Source: Streptomyces cupreus (lineage in GTDB: Bacteria > Actinomycetota > Actinomycetes > Streptomycetales > Streptomycetaceae). From it: a stretch of DNA of 64,000 nt. Below, piece by piece: positions 7,842-16,370 of this stretch (the first letter of the stretch is position 1; each line of letters opens with the position of its first letter). The notes beneath the pieces are model-generated. The model was given only the letters and a program-made list of their open reading frames with translations. It searched no databases and was not told the DNA's origin. The stretch is from positions 124,001 through 188,000 of the forward strand of contig NZ_JACMSF010000008.1 in NCBI RefSeq assembly GCF_014257025.1. The letters are read 5' to 3'. The translations under genes were made by a program, and so were the position numbers.

Positions 7842-8495
7842 ATGTACACCGCCGCGCTGTTCGATCTCGACGGCACCCTGATCGACACCGAGCCCCGCAG
7901 CCATGAGGCGTGGTCGCGGCTCTTCCGCAACCACGGGGTCCCCTACGACGAGGCCACCATCAAGGGCTTCGCCGGCCGGCCCGGCAGGGAGGCGCTCCTC
8001 GACCACCTCCCGCGCTTTGCCGGGCACACCGTGGACGAACTCTTCGCGGAGGCCCTCGGCTACACGGCGCTTCCCGACATGCCGCCCGTCAAAGCCGTGC
8101 CCGGCGCGCTCGAACTGCTGGTGCGGCTGCGGGCGTTGGGGGTGCCGCTCGGGCTGGTCACCTCGGGCACGCGGGAGTACGCCCGGCACGAGCTCGGTGC
8201 GGTGGGGGCGTTGGGCTTCTTCGACGCTCTGGTCACCTCGGACGACGTGAGCCGGGGCAAGCCGGACCCGGAAGGGTGCCTCAAGTGCTGTGCGGCGCTG
8301 GGCGTCGAGCCCGCCACGGTCGTGGTGTTCGAGGACGCTCCGGCCGGGGTGGCGGCGGCGAAGAGCGCGGGCGCCGACTGCGTGGCGATCACCTCGACGA
8401 AGTCGCCACAGGCGCTGGTCGCGGCGGATCTGATCGTCCCGGATCTCACCGGTATGTCCTGGCCGCCGGTCATCGCGTCTGATTCGGAGGTCTGA
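7842..8495 (+). CDS. HAD-superfamily hydrolase (phosphatase/phosphoglucomutase-like)
   Basis: A 217-residue HAD subfamily IA protein. Motif I is FDLDGTLIDT (nucleophile and acid Asp near 9 and 11), motif II is LVTSGT, motif III includes GKPDPEGCL, and motif IV is VVFEDAPAGVAAA. A four-helix cap follows motif I. Members dephosphorylate sugar or nucleotide phosphates or interconvert sugar phosphates. ATG 7842 has an AAGGA ribosome site and lies 27 nt after the glycosyltransferase stop, one of the few gaps in the operon. In context, removal of phosphate from a glycosylated or nucleotide-like intermediate is plausible (inference). Confidence 0.9.
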   Translation: MYTAALFDLDGTLIDTEPRSHEAWSRLFRNHGVPYDEATIKGFAGRPGREALLDHLPRFAGHTVDELFAEALGYTALPDMPPVKAVPGALELLVRLRALGVPLGLVTSGTREYARHELGAVGALGFFDALVTSDDVSRGKPDPEGCLKCCAALGVEPATVVVFEDAPAGVAAAKSAGADCVAITSTKSPQALVAADLIVPDLTGMSWPPVIASDSEV

Positions 8496-8498
8496 GCC

Positions 8499-9197
8499 AT
8501 GGCGATTGTGGAAGTGGTCGTCACCTGTGCCGAGGAGGCCCTCGCGGCGGTCGCGGGCGGCGCCGACCGGCTGGAGCTGGCGGCGGACATGGACGCCGAC
8601 GGCATGACCCCCTCGCTCGCGGAGTTCGTCCGTACGCGGGAGGCCGTCAGCGTTCCGCTGCGCGTCATGCTGCGCGACAAGGGCGGCTTCCAGCTCGCCG
8701 ACCTCGACGAACTCCGCGCCACCGCTTCGGCGTTGAGGGCGGCGGGCGCCGAGGAGTTCGTGCTCGGGTTCCTCACCGCCGACGGCAGGTTGGACCTGCC
8801 CGCGGTCCGCGCCGTGCTCGACGCGGCTGCGGGCTGCCGCTGGACATTCCACCGGGCCGTGGACCACGCGGCCGACCGGACCGCGGTCCGGCGGGCCATC
8901 GAGGGGCTGCCCGGCCTCGACACCGTCCTGTCCGCGGGCAGCGTCACCGGAGTCGCGGCGGGCCTGGAGACGCTGCTGGCGGAGGCGGACCGCCTGGGCG
9001 AGCCGGGTTGCACGATCCCCATCATGGCCGGCGGAGGACTTCTCACGGAGCATGTCCCCGTACTGCGCGCCCGGGGCGTCGACGCCTTCCACGTCGGTAC
9101 GTCGGTCCGGTACGGGGGCTGGGACAGCCCGGTCGACCCGGCCGCCGTACGCCGGTGGTGCCGCGTCGTCGAGGCGGCGCGCAAGGACGCGGGCTGA
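8499..9197 (+). CDS. CutC-like TIM-barrel protein
   Basis: A 232-residue TIM-barrel protein of the CutC family. Recognisable blocks are AGGADRLELA near the N-terminus, the GMTPSLAEF loop, VPLRVMLRDKGGF, a WTFHRAVDH strand, LSAGSVTGVAAG and a final PIMAGGG loop. Compared with typical CutC, the usual Cys after DRIEL is Ala and the MIRPR motif reads MLRDK, so it is a diverged member. The family was named for copper homeostasis, but its biochemical function is unsettled. Placement inside a metabolite operon, 3 nt from the HAD gene and 1 nt from the HIT gene, argues for a catalytic role in the pathway rather than metal handling (inference). Confidence 0.82.
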   Translation: MAIVEVVVTCAEEALAAVAGGADRLELAADMDADGMTPSLAEFVRTREAVSVPLRVMLRDKGGFQLADLDELRATASALRAAGAEEFVLGFLTADGRLDLPAVRAVLDAAAGCRWTFHRAVDHAADRTAVRRAIEGLPGLDTVLSAGSVTGVAAGLETLLAEADRLGEPGCTIPIMAGGGLLTEHVPVLRARGVDAFHVGTSVRYGGWDSPVDPAAVRRWCRVVEAARKDAG

Positions 9198-9198
9198 C

Positions 9199-9678
9199 AT
9201 GGCGGCCGAGTGCGTGTTCTGCGACATCGTGGCGGGCCGCCTGCACGCGGAGATCCTCTTCGAGGACGAGCGGACCGTCGCCTTCCTCGACAACACCGCG
9301 GTGATGGAGGGCCACACCCTCGTCATCCCCAAGCACCACGCGGCCGACATCTGGGCCGTCTCCGAGGACGACGCGGCGGCCGTGATGCGTACGGTCCACC
9401 GCATGGCCGCGGTCCTCGACGGCGTCCTGAAGCCGGACGGCATGACGCTGTTTCAGGCGAACCGGCCCGCAGGCTGGCAGGACGTGTTCCATCTGCATGT
9501 CCATCTGGTGCCCCGGCTGGACTCCGACCGTCTGAACCGTCCCTGGTACGTGGACCGCGCCGACCCGGCGGCCCTGGCGAGGACGCGCCGACGCATCATC
9601 CGACATCCGGCCGCTGGGCCGGAGAAGAACCGAGCGAAGAACCGAGCCTGGAGTACCCGCCATGCCCACCACACCTGA
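9199..9678 (+). CDS. HIT-family nucleotide hydrolase/transferase
   Basis: A 159-residue protein with the histidine-triad motif HLHVHLVP (H98, H100, H102) and the N-terminal CVFCDIVAGRL plus LVIPKHHAADIW blocks typical of HINT/Fhit-like proteins. These enzymes cleave nucleoside phosphoramidates, dinucleotides or NMP conjugates through a covalent nucleotidyl-His intermediate. ATG 9199 is one base after the CutC-like stop, and its 3' end overlaps the next gene by 17 nt. The C-terminal tail after the triad is rich in Arg and His and contains a KNRAKNRA repeat. Together with two Dcd-like proteins, it suggests that a nucleotide or nucleotidyl intermediate occurs in the pathway (inference). Confidence 0.9.
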   Translation: MAAECVFCDIVAGRLHAEILFEDERTVAFLDNTAVMEGHTLVIPKHHAADIWAVSEDDAAAVMRTVHRMAAVLDGVLKPDGMTLFQANRPAGWQDVFHLHVHLVPRLDSDRLNRPWYVDRADPAALARTRRRIIRHPAAGPEKNRAKNRAWSTRHAHHT

Positions 9679-10684
9679 CCAGCAGCACCTCCACCGAGCG
9701 GCATCGAGCCGCCCCTATTTCAGCGCGGACGGCGAGACCTACCTCGCGCAGACCCCGCTCCGCAGGATCGAGAAGTCAAGGCCGCTGCGCGTGCTGTCGG
9801 ACGAGGACTTCGCCTTCTGGCGGACGTACGGCTATGTCGTCGTCCGCGAGGCGATATCCCCGGGGGCCGCGCAGAGCCTGCTGGAGTTCGCCTGGGACTT
9901 CCAGGGACTGGACCCCGAACGCCCCGAAACCTGGTACGAGGAGCGGGAGTTCCGCTCCGACCTCGACCGCGACCTGTTCGTCTACGGCTTTGTCGAGGCG
10001 TACCACCACCAGCTCATCTGGGACAGCCGTCAGACCCGGCGGGTCTACGACGCGTTCGTCGACGTATGGGACTGCGAGGAGCTGTGGGTCACGCTGGACC
10101 GGCTCAATCTCAACCCGCCCAACATCAAGAACCGTTCGCGCTCCCTGATCGAACCCACCGACGAGGGCTTCGACATCGAGCTGCACTGGGACGTGGACAC
10201 CACCCTCGAAGTGCTGCCGCAGCGCGTCCAGGGCATCATCGCGCTGGGCGACACAGCGCCCGAACTGGGCGGCTTCCAGTGCGCGCCGGAGCTGTTCCGG
10301 CGGTTCGACGAGTGGCGGGTCGCCCAGCCCGCGGACCGCGATCCCATCCGGCCCGCGATCGACCGCAGGGAGTTCCCCCTGGTGCGGCCCGACCTCCGCG
10401 CCGGTGATCTGCTGATCTTCAACGGGCTGCTTGCGCACGGCGTGGCGCCCAACTCCGGCAGCGGGGTCCGCGCGGTCCAGTACCTGTCGATGATGCCCGC
10501 GCTGGAGGAACACGAGGAGCTCAGGCGCTCGCGCGTCGACTCCTGGCACACCCTCAGCACACCGGACTGGAACGGCACGTTGCTCGGCGACGCGGTGCGG
10601 CACGAATCCCTCCGGTACGGCGCCGCGAGTCTGAACAGCCTGGGCAGGAAAGTACTGGGCCTGGACTCCTGGGGCGCACGGTGA
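9662..10684 (+). CDS. PhyH-family Fe(II)/2-oxoglutarate dioxygenase
   Basis: A 340-residue member of the phytanoyl-CoA dioxygenase superfamily. The iron-binding facial triad is visible as H175-W-D177 (ELHWDVD) and distal H259 (LLAHGVAPNSGSG), followed by R270, the expected 2-oxoglutarate-binding Arg. WRTYGYVVVREAISPGAA is the typical N-terminal strand-helix element. Relatives hydroxylate, epoxidise, desaturate or halogenate small molecules. It overlaps the HIT gene by 17 nt and ends in a GTGA overlap with the next gene. It is the third oxygenase of this operon after the P450 and the diiron enzyme. Substrate unknown. Confidence 0.87.
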   Translation: MPTTPDQQHLHRAASSRPYFSADGETYLAQTPLRRIEKSRPLRVLSDEDFAFWRTYGYVVVREAISPGAAQSLLEFAWDFQGLDPERPETWYEEREFRSDLDRDLFVYGFVEAYHHQLIWDSRQTRRVYDAFVDVWDCEELWVTLDRLNLNPPNIKNRSRSLIEPTDEGFDIELHWDVDTTLEVLPQRVQGIIALGDTAPELGGFQCAPELFRRFDEWRVAQPADRDPIRPAIDRREFPLVRPDLRAGDLLIFNGLLAHGVAPNSGSGVRAVQYLSMMPALEEHEELRRSRVDSWHTLSTPDWNGTLLGDAVRHESLRYGAASLNSLGRKVLGLDSWGAR

Positions 10685-11991
10685 ACCCGCGCGGTGTCTG
10701 CCTGGTCCTCCCCACCAACCGGGCGTGTTCCCCCATGATCTCCGCCATCGGCCAGGAGGCGGCCTACGCGGCCCGCCACTTCGACGTCGAAGTCCATCTG
10801 CTGATCCTCGACTCCTGCGACGAGCGGACCCACGCCGAGCACGCCCGCGTCGTGGCCGGACTCGACCCGGCGCCGAAGGTGACCGTCCACCATCTCGACG
10901 AGGCCCGCCAGCGGGACTTCCTGCGGACCGTGATCGACCGAGCCCGAGTCCAGAAACCGGACCTGATGCTCGACCTGATGCTTCCGGCCGACGTCTCCTA
11001 CGGCGCCTGCACCAACCGCGCCTTCCTGATCGCCGCCGCGCTCGGCTGCCGCTCGGCGCACCGCCGGGACTCCGACGCCAACTACCAGTTCTGGAACGGC
11101 AGTCAGGTCTTCCCGGTCCACCCTGAGCTGACCTCGCTGGGCAAGCGCGCCGCCGAGGCGTCGGCCGGGGTGTCGGAGACGGCCCTCGATCCCGCGTACG
11201 CCGATCGCCCGGTCTCGATGGTGGGGAGCTCCTTCATCGGTGAACTGTCCGTGGACATCGGCGAGATGCGGCGGCTCGACGCGGCCGTGTACGACGACGT
11301 CGTCAGCCTGTGGGCGCCCGGTGACTGGTCGGACGAACACAAGCGCCAACTCGTCGAGGAGTCCTTCACCGGAGCAGGCACCGCCCCGTACACCGGGGAC
11401 CGCTCGACGCTCACCCTGGTCGACCCCATGCGGGTGGACATGTGCAACATCGCCTTCGACAGCGGGGTGTACGAGCGGATGCCGCTGCCGCCCGCGCGGG
11501 ACACCATCGGCAGCGACTACTTCCTCATCCACCTGGTCCACGACGCCACCCTCCCCGGCGTCCTGCACAACCGCCACATCGAGAACTTCCACACCCCGGA
11601 ACGCCGCACGGACGCCGGGTTCATGGCCTACCAGACCCGGTTCGTGAAGTTCCTGCTGTCGATGCTCTACTTCCACTTCGTCTACGACCGGATGGCCACG
11701 GCCGGGGCCTCGCTCCTCGACGACCGGCAACAGGTCCGTGCCGACGCCGTCGCCGAACTCCTGCGGGAGAGCGCCGGGTTGGACCGCGCCGAGAACGAGT
11801 GGCGGCTGGACCGCGTGGACAGCTCGTACCGCAAACTGGGCGGCAGATACGCGCGGTTCGCCGAGACGCTCGCGCCGCGTCGTGGGCGGCTGCTCGACGA
11901 GGCCCGGCAGGACATCGAGGACTTCGCGCTGCTGGCCGAGACGTGGGGTCCGCTGGTGCGGGCGAGCCGGGACACCGGAGTGGTCACATGA
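10681..11991 (+). CDS. GT-A-like protein of DUF6271 type
   Basis: A 436-residue protein that I recognise only as resembling the uncharacterised actinobacterial DUF6271 group. The N-terminus (GVCLVLPTNRACSPMISAI) looks like the opening strand of a GT-A nucleotide-diphospho-sugar transferase. Near residue 130 there is an RRDSDAN segment with an Asp-Ser-Asp (D130, D132) in the position expected for a metal-binding DxD. LDLMLPADVSYGACTNRAFLIAAALGC precedes it. The C-terminal third is predicted to be mostly helical. No signal peptide or transmembrane segment is seen. It overlaps the neighbours by GTGA and ATGA, so it is an integral part of the operon. A transferase using an activated sugar or nucleotide is a guess; no function is established. 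Confidence 0.6.
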   Translation: MNPRGVCLVLPTNRACSPMISAIGQEAAYAARHFDVEVHLLILDSCDERTHAEHARVVAGLDPAPKVTVHHLDEARQRDFLRTVIDRARVQKPDLMLDLMLPADVSYGACTNRAFLIAAALGCRSAHRRDSDANYQFWNGSQVFPVHPELTSLGKRAAEASAGVSETALDPAYADRPVSMVGSSFIGELSVDIGEMRRLDAAVYDDVVSLWAPGDWSDEHKRQLVEESFTGAGTAPYTGDRSTLTLVDPMRVDMCNIAFDSGVYERMPLPPARDTIGSDYFLIHLVHDATLPGVLHNRHIENFHTPERRTDAGFMAYQTRFVKFLLSMLYFHFVYDRMATAGASLLDDRQQVRADAVAELLRESAGLDRAENEWRLDRVDSSYRKLGGRYARFAETLAPRRGRLLDEARQDIEDFALLAETWGPLVRASRDTGVVT

Positions 11992-13169
11992 GTGGGCCGC
12001 TGAGTCCGCCGCTGCGCGCGGCGCTGGCCGCCGCGGCGGAGGACGGCATCGTGTTCGACCTCGACGGCATCGCCGCCCAATATGACGAACTGGTACGGGA
12101 GTTGCCCGGCCTCGACGTCCGCTTCGCCGTCAAGTCCTGCCCGCTCGACGAGGTGCTGACCCGCCTCGCGGACCGGGGCGCCGGCTTCGACGCGGCGAGC
12201 CCCGGCGAGATCGCACTGGCGCTGCGGACCGGGGTGCCGGTGCGGCGGATCCACTACGGCAACACCGTCAAGTCCGACACCGACATCGCCGAGGCCCACC
12301 GGCTCGGCGTCCCGGACTTCGCGACCGACAGCGTCGAGGACGTCGCCGCGATCGCCGCCCACGCGCCCGGTTCCCGGGTGTTCTGCCGACTCGCCACCAG
12401 CGGAGAAGGGGCACTGTGGGGGCTGAGCCGGAAGTTCGGCTGCTCGGGGGACGACGCCGTACGGGTGCTGGAGGCGGCCCGGGCGGCGGGCCTGACCCCG
12501 GCCGGTCTGTCCCTCCATGTCGGCTCCCAGCAAATGACCACCGAAGCCTGGCGGCAGGCCTTCGACTCCCTGGCCGAGGTGCTGGAGGCGCTCCACCGGC
12601 GCGGAATCGTGCCGGACCACGTCAATCTCGGTGGTGGCCTGCCCGCGCTCGGCTATGTCGACCGGCGGGGCAGAAGGCTCGAACCCCCGCTGGACAAGAT
12701 CTTCGTGGTGATCCGCGAGGGCATCGAACGGCTGAGGGACCTCTCTCCGGCCCCCCTCGACCTCCGCATGGAGCCCGGACGTCACCTGGTCGCCGACCAC
12801 GGCGCGATCAGGGCCCATGTCTCCCGGCTGACCGAACGACGGCAGCCGGACGGTGCGCGCGAGCGCTGGCTGTACCTGAGCTGCGGGAAGTTCAACGGCC
12901 TTTACGAGATGGACGAGTTGCGGTACCGGCTCGTCTTTCCCACCCACCCCGGCAAGGAGTACGTGCCCGCGGTCGTCGCCGGTCCCACCTGCGACAGTGA
13001 CGACGCCTACCCTCCGGATCACCCGGTGCGCGTGCCCAGGGCCGCAGCGTCGGGCGACCCGGTCTGGGTGCTGTCCGCCGGTGCGTACGCCACCAGCTAT
13101 ATGACGCAGGGCTTCAACGGCTTCCGCCCGCTTCCGTACACCTGGGCCGATGGCCATGGAAGGTCCTGA
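11988..13169 (+). CDS. PLP-dependent decarboxylase, ODC/DapDC (fold type III) family
   Basis: A 393-residue alanine-racemase-fold decarboxylase. The PLP lysine is K49 in RFAVKSCP. Other family blocks are SLHVGSQ, NLGGGLPALG (phosphate loop), MEPGRHLVADHG and GPTCDSDD, where C335 is the catalytic Cys contributed across the dimer interface. Substrates of this family are basic or acidic amino acids such as ornithine, lysine, diaminopimelate and carboxynorspermidine. The specificity helix cannot be assigned by eye. ATG 11988 overlaps the previous stop (ATGA). An amine made here could be the substrate for the AurF-like N-oxygenase or the GNAT (inference). Confidence 0.92.
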   Translation: MSGPLSPPLRAALAAAAEDGIVFDLDGIAAQYDELVRELPGLDVRFAVKSCPLDEVLTRLADRGAGFDAASPGEIALALRTGVPVRRIHYGNTVKSDTDIAEAHRLGVPDFATDSVEDVAAIAAHAPGSRVFCRLATSGEGALWGLSRKFGCSGDDAVRVLEAARAAGLTPAGLSLHVGSQQMTTEAWRQAFDSLAEVLEALHRRGIVPDHVNLGGGLPALGYVDRRGRRLEPPLDKIFVVIREGIERLRDLSPAPLDLRMEPGRHLVADHGAIRAHVSRLTERRQPDGARERWLYLSCGKFNGLYEMDELRYRLVFPTHPGKEYVPAVVAGPTCDSDDAYPPDHPVRVPRAAASGDPVWVLSAGAYATSYMTQGFNGFRPLPYTWADGHGRS

Positions 13170-13171
13170 GC

Positions 13172-13714
13172 ATGCGCATACGGACCCTCTCCGAGGCCGA
13201 CTGGCCGGGCGTGGCGGCGCTCGAAGCCGACGCGTACGGGGGCAGCTCGCTGCTGGAGGGACGGGCCGCGCTGGAGTCGCGGGGCCGGGCCTCGCCGAGC
13301 ACCTGTTTCGTGCTGGACCTCGACGACCGGATCGCGGGCTATGTGCTGGCGTTGCCCTATCCGGCCTTCCGCTACCCGGATCTGAGCCGGTCGGAGCGGA
13401 ACGTCTTCCGTTCGCACAATCTCCATCTGCATGACCTCGTCGTCGCCGAGCACCTGCGCGGCAGGGGCTGGGGCCGCGCCCTTCTGCGCCGACTCACCGC
13501 CACAGCGAGGTCGCAGAGATACCGGCGGATCTCCCTCATCGCGGTCGGGGGAATGGAGACCTTCTGGGCCGCACACGGCTATCTGACCCACCGCGAGGTC
13601 CAACTGCCCCCGAGCTATGGCCAGAACGCGGTCTACATGTCGACGGCACTGCAGGGGGCCGAAGCAACGACTCGCAGAAAGCAGGCTGATGTTGTCCGTG
13701 TTCCGCGTCCCTAG
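13172..13714 (+). CDS. GNAT-family N-acetyltransferase
   Basis: A 180-residue acyl-CoA-dependent N-acyltransferase. The acetyl-CoA pyrophosphate loop is DLVVAEHLRGRGWGRALLRRL (about 90-110), matching the R/Q-x-x-G-x-G/A motif A. The C-terminal ISLIAVGGMETFWAAHGY block is typical of motif B. It begins two bases after the decarboxylase stop and overlaps the transporter gene by 26 nt. It could acylate an amine in the pathway or give self-resistance by acetylating the product, as its position next to an exporter suggests (inference). Confidence 0.88.
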   Translation: MRIRTLSEADWPGVAALEADAYGGSSLLEGRAALESRGRASPSTCFVLDLDDRIAGYVLALPYPAFRYPDLSRSERNVFRSHNLHLHDLVVAEHLRGRGWGRALLRRLTATARSQRYRRISLIAVGGMETFWAAHGYLTHREVQLPPSYGQNAVYMSTALQGAEATTRRKQADVVRVPRP

Positions 13715-14879
13715 CGAGTTCCACCGCGCGCGATTCGCGATCGCGGGGCTCTTCTGTTTCCTCGGCTTCCAGTACGCCACCTGGGCCGCCCGGCTCCCCG
13801 CGCTCAAGACCCGGCTCGACATGACGGAGGAGGAGCTGGGCCTGCTGCTCATGGCCTGCGGTGCCGGTGCCGCCGCCTCGTTCCCGCTGGTCGCGGTGCT
13901 GATGAGACGGCTCGGCTCCCGGCGGCTGGCCTTCGTCTCCGCCCTGTGCCTCGCCGCGCTCCTGCTCGCGCTGTCCGCGGCCCCGAACTACCCGGTCGCC
14001 TTGCTGATCATCTGCCTGGACGGGGTCGCTGTCGGCTGCCTCAACGTCGCCATGAACGCGCAGGGCGCCGCCCTGGAGGCCCGCTACCAGCGGACGGCCA
14101 TGGCGCAACTGCACGCCACGTTCAGCGCCGGATCCCTCGGCGCCGCACTCCTGGCATCCGGCATCAACGTCCTGACCTCGGCCGTCACGGCACACTTCGC
14201 GGTCGCCGCCGCCATCCTGGCCCTGCTGCTTGCCTATGCCCAGCCCCGCCTGCTGACCGACGAGCGGCAACAGCCCGAGGAAGAGAAGAAGACCCGGCGC
14301 GGAGGACTCACCCTGCCGTCCGCGCTGACGCTGTGGATGGGGTGCGCCATGGCCTTCGGCACCGTGACCGAAGGCGCCATGAACGACTGGTCGGCGCTCT
14401 ACATGGAGGACGTCGTCAAGGCGTCGGAGCACCTGGTGCCGATGGGCATCGCCGTCGTCTCGGTCGTGATGGTGCTGGCCCGCCTCATGGCCGACAGCTG
14501 GCGCAGCCGCTGGGGCGACGCCCGTATCGTCCGGCTCGGCAGCGCCCTGGCGGGCACCGGACTGGCCCTCGCCCTCCTGGCCGGCGGGGTGGTGCCCACC
14601 CTGATCGGATTCGCCTGCGTCGGGCTGGGTGTGGCGGCGGTCACACCGTGCATCTACGTCGCCGCAGCCGCCCGGGGCCCGGAGGCCCTGGCCCTGGTCG
14701 CGGCGATGGGCACCACGGGGCTGCTGGCGGGCCCGGCGCTGATCGGCTTCGTCGCCGGTGCCACCAGCCTGGTCTGGGGCATGGCCCTCGTCGCGGCCTC
14801 GGCCCTGGCGGTGTCCCTGTGCGCGACCCGGATCTCCTGGAACGCGCCCGCCGCCGAACCCGTGGAGGCGGCGAAGTAG
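13689..14879 (+). CDS. MFS transporter, probable product exporter
   Basis: A 396-residue, roughly 12-helix major-facilitator protein. Hydrophobic segments run in two blocks separated by a charged central loop (DERQQPEEEKKTRRGG, about 197-212). The VLMRRLGSRRLAF loop between helices 2 and 3 corresponds to the MFS motif A region in a degenerate form. It resembles the YbjJ/FucP-like branch. ATG 13689 lies within the GNAT gene (26-nt overlap). As the last gene of the operon it is the obvious candidate for export of, and resistance to, the cluster's product. No other transporter gene lies within the operon. Confidence 0.87.
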   Translation: MLSVFRVPSEFHRARFAIAGLFCFLGFQYATWAARLPALKTRLDMTEEELGLLLMACGAGAAASFPLVAVLMRRLGSRRLAFVSALCLAALLLALSAAPNYPVALLIICLDGVAVGCLNVAMNAQGAALEARYQRTAMAQLHATFSAGSLGAALLASGINVLTSAVTAHFAVAAAILALLLAYAQPRLLTDERQQPEEEKKTRRGGLTLPSALTLWMGCAMAFGTVTEGAMNDWSALYMEDVVKASEHLVPMGIAVVSVVMVLARLMADSWRSRWGDARIVRLGSALAGTGLALALLAGGVVPTLIGFACVGLGVAAVTPCIYVAAAARGPEALALVAAMGTTGLLAGPALIGFVAGATSLVWGMALVAASALAVSLCATRISWNAPAAEPVEAAK

Positions 14880-14883
14880 GACT

Positions 14884-14910
14884 CCGCGCCCGGCCCCGGG
14901 CAGCGCGGAC
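14884..14910 (+). terminator. Possible terminator after the long operon
   Basis: A GC-rich imperfect hairpin follows the MFS stop: CCGCG plus CCCGG on the left and CCGGG plus CGCGG on the right, with a 2-nt loop and a 3-nt bulge on the right arm. Its position fits the operon end, but the stem is short. Confidence 0.4.
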
Positions 14911-15029
14911 GGCAGCCACCCGAGCGAATCGTTACAGTCGGACATGGCGCAGGTGCGACGTACAGGTGTTCGAAGTGAAAAAACCTGGTCGTTACCTGTC
15001 TGGTTCAGCGTGCTTTTAGGGTGGTAGTT

Positions 15030-16277
15030 GTGGCGCGATCGTTCGAGTCGTTTCAGAGTCCGGCGACGGCTGAGCCGGCCGATTCCGCCGGCTCACCCCC
15101 GTGGGGTGCCGGCGGCTCCAGGCTGAGCGCGCTGCGCTCGGCAGCCGCCCGCATCGGCACCACCCTCGACGAGGACACCACCTGCGCGGAGCTGACCCAG
15201 GAAGTCGCCGGTCAGGTGGGAGCAGCGGTGGCGGTCCTGCGCGAGCGGGGCGAGGCCGACGCGCGGTACGAGGCCGTCAGCGGGAACCCGGCCGTGCTGC
15301 CCGACGCCCGCTGGGCCGGGGAGGTGGCCGGCAGGACGGGCGAGAACGGCTCCGTACGCCTGACCTCCGGCGGCTCCCGGCCCGCCCTCTGTATCCCCCT
15401 CGCCGCCGGCGGCCACCGCTACGGCGTGCTGGTCTGCGCCCGTGAGGGGGCGCCCTTCACCCACGAGGAAGAGGAAGTGGTCGCCTTCCTGGCCGAGCGC
15501 GCCGCCTCCAACATCCGGCACGTGCGCGAGCACGACGCCGTGACCGGCATCGTCGGCAAGCTCCAGCGGGCCCTGCTCGCCGAACCCGGCCGCCCGCATC
15601 CCAACCTCGACGTCGCCATCCGCTATCTGCCCGTCGGACAGCGCGCCCTGGTCGGCGGCGACTGGTGCGAGACCGTACGGCTGCACTTCGGCCGTACGCT
15701 GCTCGTCGTCGGCGACGTCATGGGGCACGGCCTGGACGCTGCCGTCGACATGACCGCATACCGCTCGGCCCTGCGCTACATAGCCTCCGCCGACCTGCCG
15801 CCGCACCGGGTGCTGCGCCAGCTCGACGACATCGCCTCCGCGGAGCCCGAGCGCCGCCCCGCCACCTGTCTCATCGCGCGCGTGGACCCCGTCCGCGGAC
15901 TGGTCACGCTGGCCAGCGCCGGCCATCTGCCCCCGGCCGTGATCGACGGAGACGGCAAGGTCTCCCTGCTCCCGGTGCCGGTCGGCCCGCCCCTGGGCAC
16001 CGGACTCGGCGGCTACGAGCCGGCCACCTACCGGCTCGACCCCTCCCAGGCGCTCATGCTGTTCACCGACGGCCTCGTCGAGCGCCGCGGCGAGGACATC
16101 GACCAGTCCCTGGACCGGCTGGCCCGGGTCAGCTTCTCGTCCGCCACCGGCGTCCAGGACGTCCTCGACACGGTCCTCGCCTGCCTCGACGCCCGGCACG
16201 CCGAGGACGACGTGGCGGTCCTCGCCGCCCGCCTCCAGCACCGCTCCGGGCCCTCCTCCGACACTCAGTGGCCGTAG
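15030..16277 (+). CDS. GAF-domain PP2C/SpoIIE-type serine phosphatase
   Basis: About 415 residues. A GAF-like sensory domain fills the first half, ending near LAERAASNIRHVREHD. It is followed by a SpoIIE/RsbU-type PP2C phosphatase beginning LQRALLAEPGRPHPNLDVAIRYLP. The metal-binding Asp motifs are VGGDWCE, VVGDVMGHGLDAA and the late FTDGLVERRGEDID with EDDVAVLAARL. Such proteins dephosphorylate anti-anti-sigma factors in Streptomyces. There is no C-terminal HATPase domain. I chose GTG 15030 because an AGGG lies about 9 nt upstream; GTG 15021 would add three residues. It is monocistronic, probably unrelated to the cluster upstream. Confidence 0.9.
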   Translation: MARSFESFQSPATAEPADSAGSPPWGAGGSRLSALRSAAARIGTTLDEDTTCAELTQEVAGQVGAAVAVLRERGEADARYEAVSGNPAVLPDARWAGEVAGRTGENGSVRLTSGGSRPALCIPLAAGGHRYGVLVCAREGAPFTHEEEEVVAFLAERAASNIRHVREHDAVTGIVGKLQRALLAEPGRPHPNLDVAIRYLPVGQRALVGGDWCETVRLHFGRTLLVVGDVMGHGLDAAVDMTAYRSALRYIASADLPPHRVLRQLDDIASAEPERRPATCLIARVDPVRGLVTLASAGHLPPAVIDGDGKVSLLPVPVGPPLGTGLGGYEPATYRLDPSQALMLFTDGLVERRGEDIDQSLDRLARVSFSSATGVQDVLDTVLACLDARHAEDDVAVLAARLQHRSGPSSDTQWP

Positions 16278-16370
16278 GGCGGCGACATACAGCCCGTCTC
16301 CAGGTACGGCCCGTTGGCCTGGTCCCGGCTCCGTTCCGCGTGGGGCGGCCGGACGGATGAGTACGTGTAC

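Noticed and set aside
7404..9443. A 679-codon minus-strand frame across the HAD, CutC and HIT genes
   Set aside because: It is antisense to three genes with clear family motifs and encodes low-complexity Arg/Gly/Asp-rich protein, a usual artefact of high-GC DNA.
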